Origin: DATDCV01 sp036524155 | Lineage (GTDB): Bacteria; Verrucomicrobiota; Verrucomicrobiia; Limisphaerales; UBA8199 | Reading direction: 5' to 3' | DNA length: 5,601 nucleotides | NCBI GenBank assembly: GCA_036524155.1 | Contig: DATDCV010000534.1 | Span: forward strand, 1-5,601 | In this document: one piece after another, positions 4,287-5,601 of the stretch | Layout of the letters: each line of letters begins with the position of its first letter | How positions within the stretch are numbered: the first letter of the stretch is position 1 | The notes under the pieces: model-generated | Seen by the model: the letters and a program-made list of their open reading frames with translations, nothing else | Told to the model about the DNA's origin: nothing | Database searches by the model: none | Position numbers and translations under genes: made by a program

Positions 4287-4682
4287 ATGAAAAGGATGAA
4301 CCTCCCCTGCCTCGCGGCTGCGCTGTTCCTTGGCTTGGTCTATGTCTCCGGTGCGGATTCCCCTGCGGATGCGAATACCAACGCGCCCGCGACCAAATTC
4401 TATTTTGTTGCCGGGGACGGAGTACTTACTCCGGGCCGATTCGTGTATCATGAAGGAATGACCCTCACGAACGCGATCCGGCTGGCTGGCGGCTTCAGCC
4501 GATGGGCCCGCAAAAGCCGCGTTGAGGTTACACGAAATGGGCAGCATACGGCCCTGCTGGTGGACATCTCAAAAATCGAGACGGGCCAGGCTACCAACGT
4601 GACAATTAACCCTGACGACCACGTTTTCGTTCGGGGAGCAACGATTATCCAGAGGCGCTGGTACGATCAGCTTAGACCGTAA
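4287..4682 (+). CDS. Secreted single-SLBB-domain protein (polysaccharide-export-like)
   Basis: The 131-residue product has a signal peptide (KR at 2-3, hydrophobic 6-20, cleavage near SGA 21-23) and a short Ala/Asn-rich linker to about residue 36. One SLBB (soluble ligand-binding beta-grasp) domain covers about 37-117. It shows FYFVAGDGVLTPGRFVY, then the helix MTLTNAIRLAGGFSRWARKS, then VEVTRNG, then the strand-turn INPDDHVFVRG. In Wza-type outer-membrane polysaccharide exporters, SLBB domains follow a poly_export domain. Here that N-terminal domain is missing and the protein ends about 14 residues after the single SLBB, so it is an orphan periplasmic or surface module rather than an exporter. 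A carbohydrate-binding or envelope role is an inference. ATG 4287 was preferred to ATG 4296 because its signal peptide keeps the basic residues. No glycan-synthesis neighbours are visible. Confidence 0.85.
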   Translation: MKRMNLPCLAAALFLGLVYVSGADSPADANTNAPATKFYFVAGDGVLTPGRFVYHEGMTLTNAIRLAGGFSRWARKSRVEVTRNGQHTALLVDISKIETGQATNVTINPDDHVFVRGATIIQRRWYDQLRP

Positions 4683-4706
4683 TGATTGAGCCCGATGCCT
4701 TCAAAT

Positions 4707-4818
4707 GTGTTTGGAAAATGCCAAAAGCCGCCGCGTGAGGGCACGCAGCCTACAAAAAACGCCCAGCATGTCATCGACCTGTAGGCCCGGTGCCCTCACC
4801 GGGCGTATCTCCAAACAC
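4707..4818. mobile_element. Non-autonomous inverted-repeat element, 112 bp
   Basis: The ends are a perfect 9-bp inverted repeat (GTGTTTGGA 4707-4715, TCCAAACAC 4810-4818). A second, longer arm pair lies inside: 4735-4754 against 4780-4799, GTGAGGGCAC-GCA-GCCTACA with only the central three bases unpaired, around a 25-nt loop. No flanking direct repeat is visible. An apparent frame across it (4705-4971) is repeat-derived and was not called. It is probably a dispersed hairpin element of unknown family. Confidence 0.65.
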
Positions 4819-4853
4819 GCTCTTAGTGGCCCGGCTGATGAAACTCAAATGAT

Positions 4854-4980
4854 GGTTCGCCTCGGCCGTGCCCCCTCAGTCTTGGGTCGGAGCGCCGAGT
4901 TGCACTCGGCTTACCATCGGCCACCGGCTCGCTTAAGTCGATTAGAAATCGGCGCTCCGACCCAAGACTGAGGCGATACC
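4854..4980. mobile_element. MITE-like element with 25-bp perfect inverted repeat
   Basis: Positions 4874-4898 and 4949-4973 are perfect reverse complements over 25 bp, beginning CCTCAGTCTTGGGTCGGAGC. Beyond them the arms continue as GGTTCGCCTC (4854-4863) and GAGGCGATACC (4970-4980), provided a 14-bp insertion at 4864-4877 is allowed in the left arm. The original terminal repeat may therefore have been about 34 bp. A small hairpin GCCGAGT-TGC-ACTCGGC (4894-4910) overlaps the inner end of the left arm. There is no coding capacity and no clear target duplication. Confidence 0.75.
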
Positions 4981-5134
4981 CTCGACCGGCGATCCTTCTT
5001 GATTGGGTTCGCACGCAGTGCTACAAGGGCCTCGTAATCGCCTCCACGAGCCGCTGACTCACTTCGCTCAGCCAACGACCCGCGCGCGAAACCCGTTACG
5101 ACCGGGCGCGGCAGACGCATTCAATCACCGGGTT
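4981..5134. other. Intergenic stretch before the LRR gene
   Basis: No gene is called. A minus-strand frame (5120 down to 4911) reads RGGDYEALVALRANPIKKDR before running into the inverted-repeat element. This could be a relic of a broken coding sequence, but I cannot name a family. No strong promoter for the gene at 5135 was found. Confidence 0.35.
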
Positions 5135-5601
5135 ATGAAAACACGATTCGCGGAAATCGTTCGCTTCCTCTCCATTTCAGCTTCCGCTCGGACGCTGCTC
5201 TTGCTGTTCGCGCTCGGGTTTACGCTGCCTGCTGTGCTGCAAGCCCAATTCATTTACACCGTCAACAGCGGTGCCATCACCATCACGGGTTACACCGGTC
5301 CCGGCGGGTCCGTCTCTATTCCCGGCACGATCGATGGTCTGCCGGTCACCAGCATCGGCGACGGGGCGTTCGTGAACTGCACGAACCTGGCGAGCGTCGC
5401 GATGGCCGACACCGTCACCAATATCGGGGGCTCGGCGTTCGGGGGCTGCACCCGCCTCACCAGCGCGACCATTGGCAATAGCGTCGTCAGCATCGGTGGC
5501 GGGGCGTTCGCCCTAACCTGCCTCGGCAGCATCGCTATTCCCGATAGCGTCACCACCATGGGGCAGGGGGTGTTCCTTTACTGTCCATGCCTGGCCCGCG
5601 C
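5135..5601 (+). CDS. Secreted BspA-type leucine-rich-repeat protein, N-terminal part (runs off the window)
   Basis: The frame is open from ATG 5135 to the window end (155 codons, no stop). Residues 1-37 are a long signal peptide (KTR, hydrophobic LLLLFALGFTLPAVLQA, cleavage before Gln38). After a short strand region (FIYTVNSGAITITGYTGPGGSV) come LRR_5/BspA-type repeats of about 23 residues with the pattern I-P-x-x-[IV]-x-x-x-[VL]-T-x-I-G-x-G-A-F-x-x-C-x-x-L. Anchor Phe residues are at 79, 102, 125 and 147. The third repeat is one residue short and its Cys is shifted by one (ALTCLGSI), as if a codon had been lost. Such proteins are surface or secreted and bind other proteins or glycans; many copies occur per genome in some Verrucomicrobiota. 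The C-terminus, and any sorting signal, lies outside the window. A Shine-Dalgarno is not evident (ACCGGGTT before ATG). Confidence 0.88.
   Translation, partial: MKTRFAEIVRFLSISASARTLLLLFALGFTLPAVLQAQFIYTVNSGAITITGYTGPGGSVSIPGTIDGLPVTSIGDGAFVNCTNLASVAMADTVTNIGGSAFGGCTRLTSATIGNSVVSIGGGAFALTCLGSIAIPDSVTTMGQGVFLYCPCLAR

Noticed and set aside
4705..4971. 88-residue plus-strand frame
   Set aside because: It is composed almost wholly of the two inverted-repeat elements at 4707-4818 and 4854-4980.
4911..5120. Possible gene relic on the minus strand (RGGDYEALVALRANPIKKDR)
   Set aside because: The short stretch looks protein-like, but no family could be named and one end is repeat-derived. It is too weak to call a pseudogene.
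5290..5559. 89-residue minus-strand frame
   Set aside because: It is antisense to the LRR repeats; the plus frame has a signal peptide and the canonical 23-residue pattern.

Overview
The window looks like a GC-rich chromosomal segment of a bacterium from the Planctomycetota/Verrucomicrobiota group. The best guess is Verrucomicrobiota, of the Pedosphaera/Limisphaerales type. This is an inference from protein style: a secreted protein ending in the 'V.VAWP...L..TSDL.GPWETV...RFVRLRV' tail common in that phylum, a secreted BspA-type leucine-rich-repeat protein, an orphan SLBB protein, and a REP-associated Y1 transposase of a subtype I associate with these genomes. No rRNA, tRNA or other decisive taxonomic marker is present.

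Layout: positions 1-223 hold two hairpins and a candidate promoter. Positions 224-724 (+) encode a small exported or lipoprotein-like protein of unknown function. It is followed at once by a head-to-tail pair of REP units and one inverted unit (735-893). Positions 934-1566 (+) encode an intact RAYT (REP-associated tyrosine transposase), whose stop codon lies inside another copy of the same REP. Positions 1674-2756 (-) encode a three-part secreted protein behind a candidate promoter with an operator-like dyad. Positions 2866-3004 are a MITE-like element with terminal inverted repeats and a 9-bp direct repeat at its borders. Positions 3320-3688 (+) encode a small four-helix membrane protein, again followed within 11 bp by the same REP. 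Positions 3689-4286 hold no gene but carry decayed REP copies and two other hairpin repeats. Positions 4287-4682 (+) encode a secreted single-SLBB protein. Positions 4683-5134 contain two more non-autonomous inverted-repeat elements. From 5135 (+) to the end of the window runs the start of a secreted BspA-like LRR protein.

The genes do not form an obvious pathway or operon. Each stands alone, and most are predicted to be exported or in the membrane. What unifies the window is its intergenic DNA. There is a RAYT with a REP family that carries the 5' GTAG signature, repeated downstream of three plus-strand genes. There are also at least three unrelated hairpin or MITE-like families. The RAYT/GTAG-REP system is the most coherent biological unit here.
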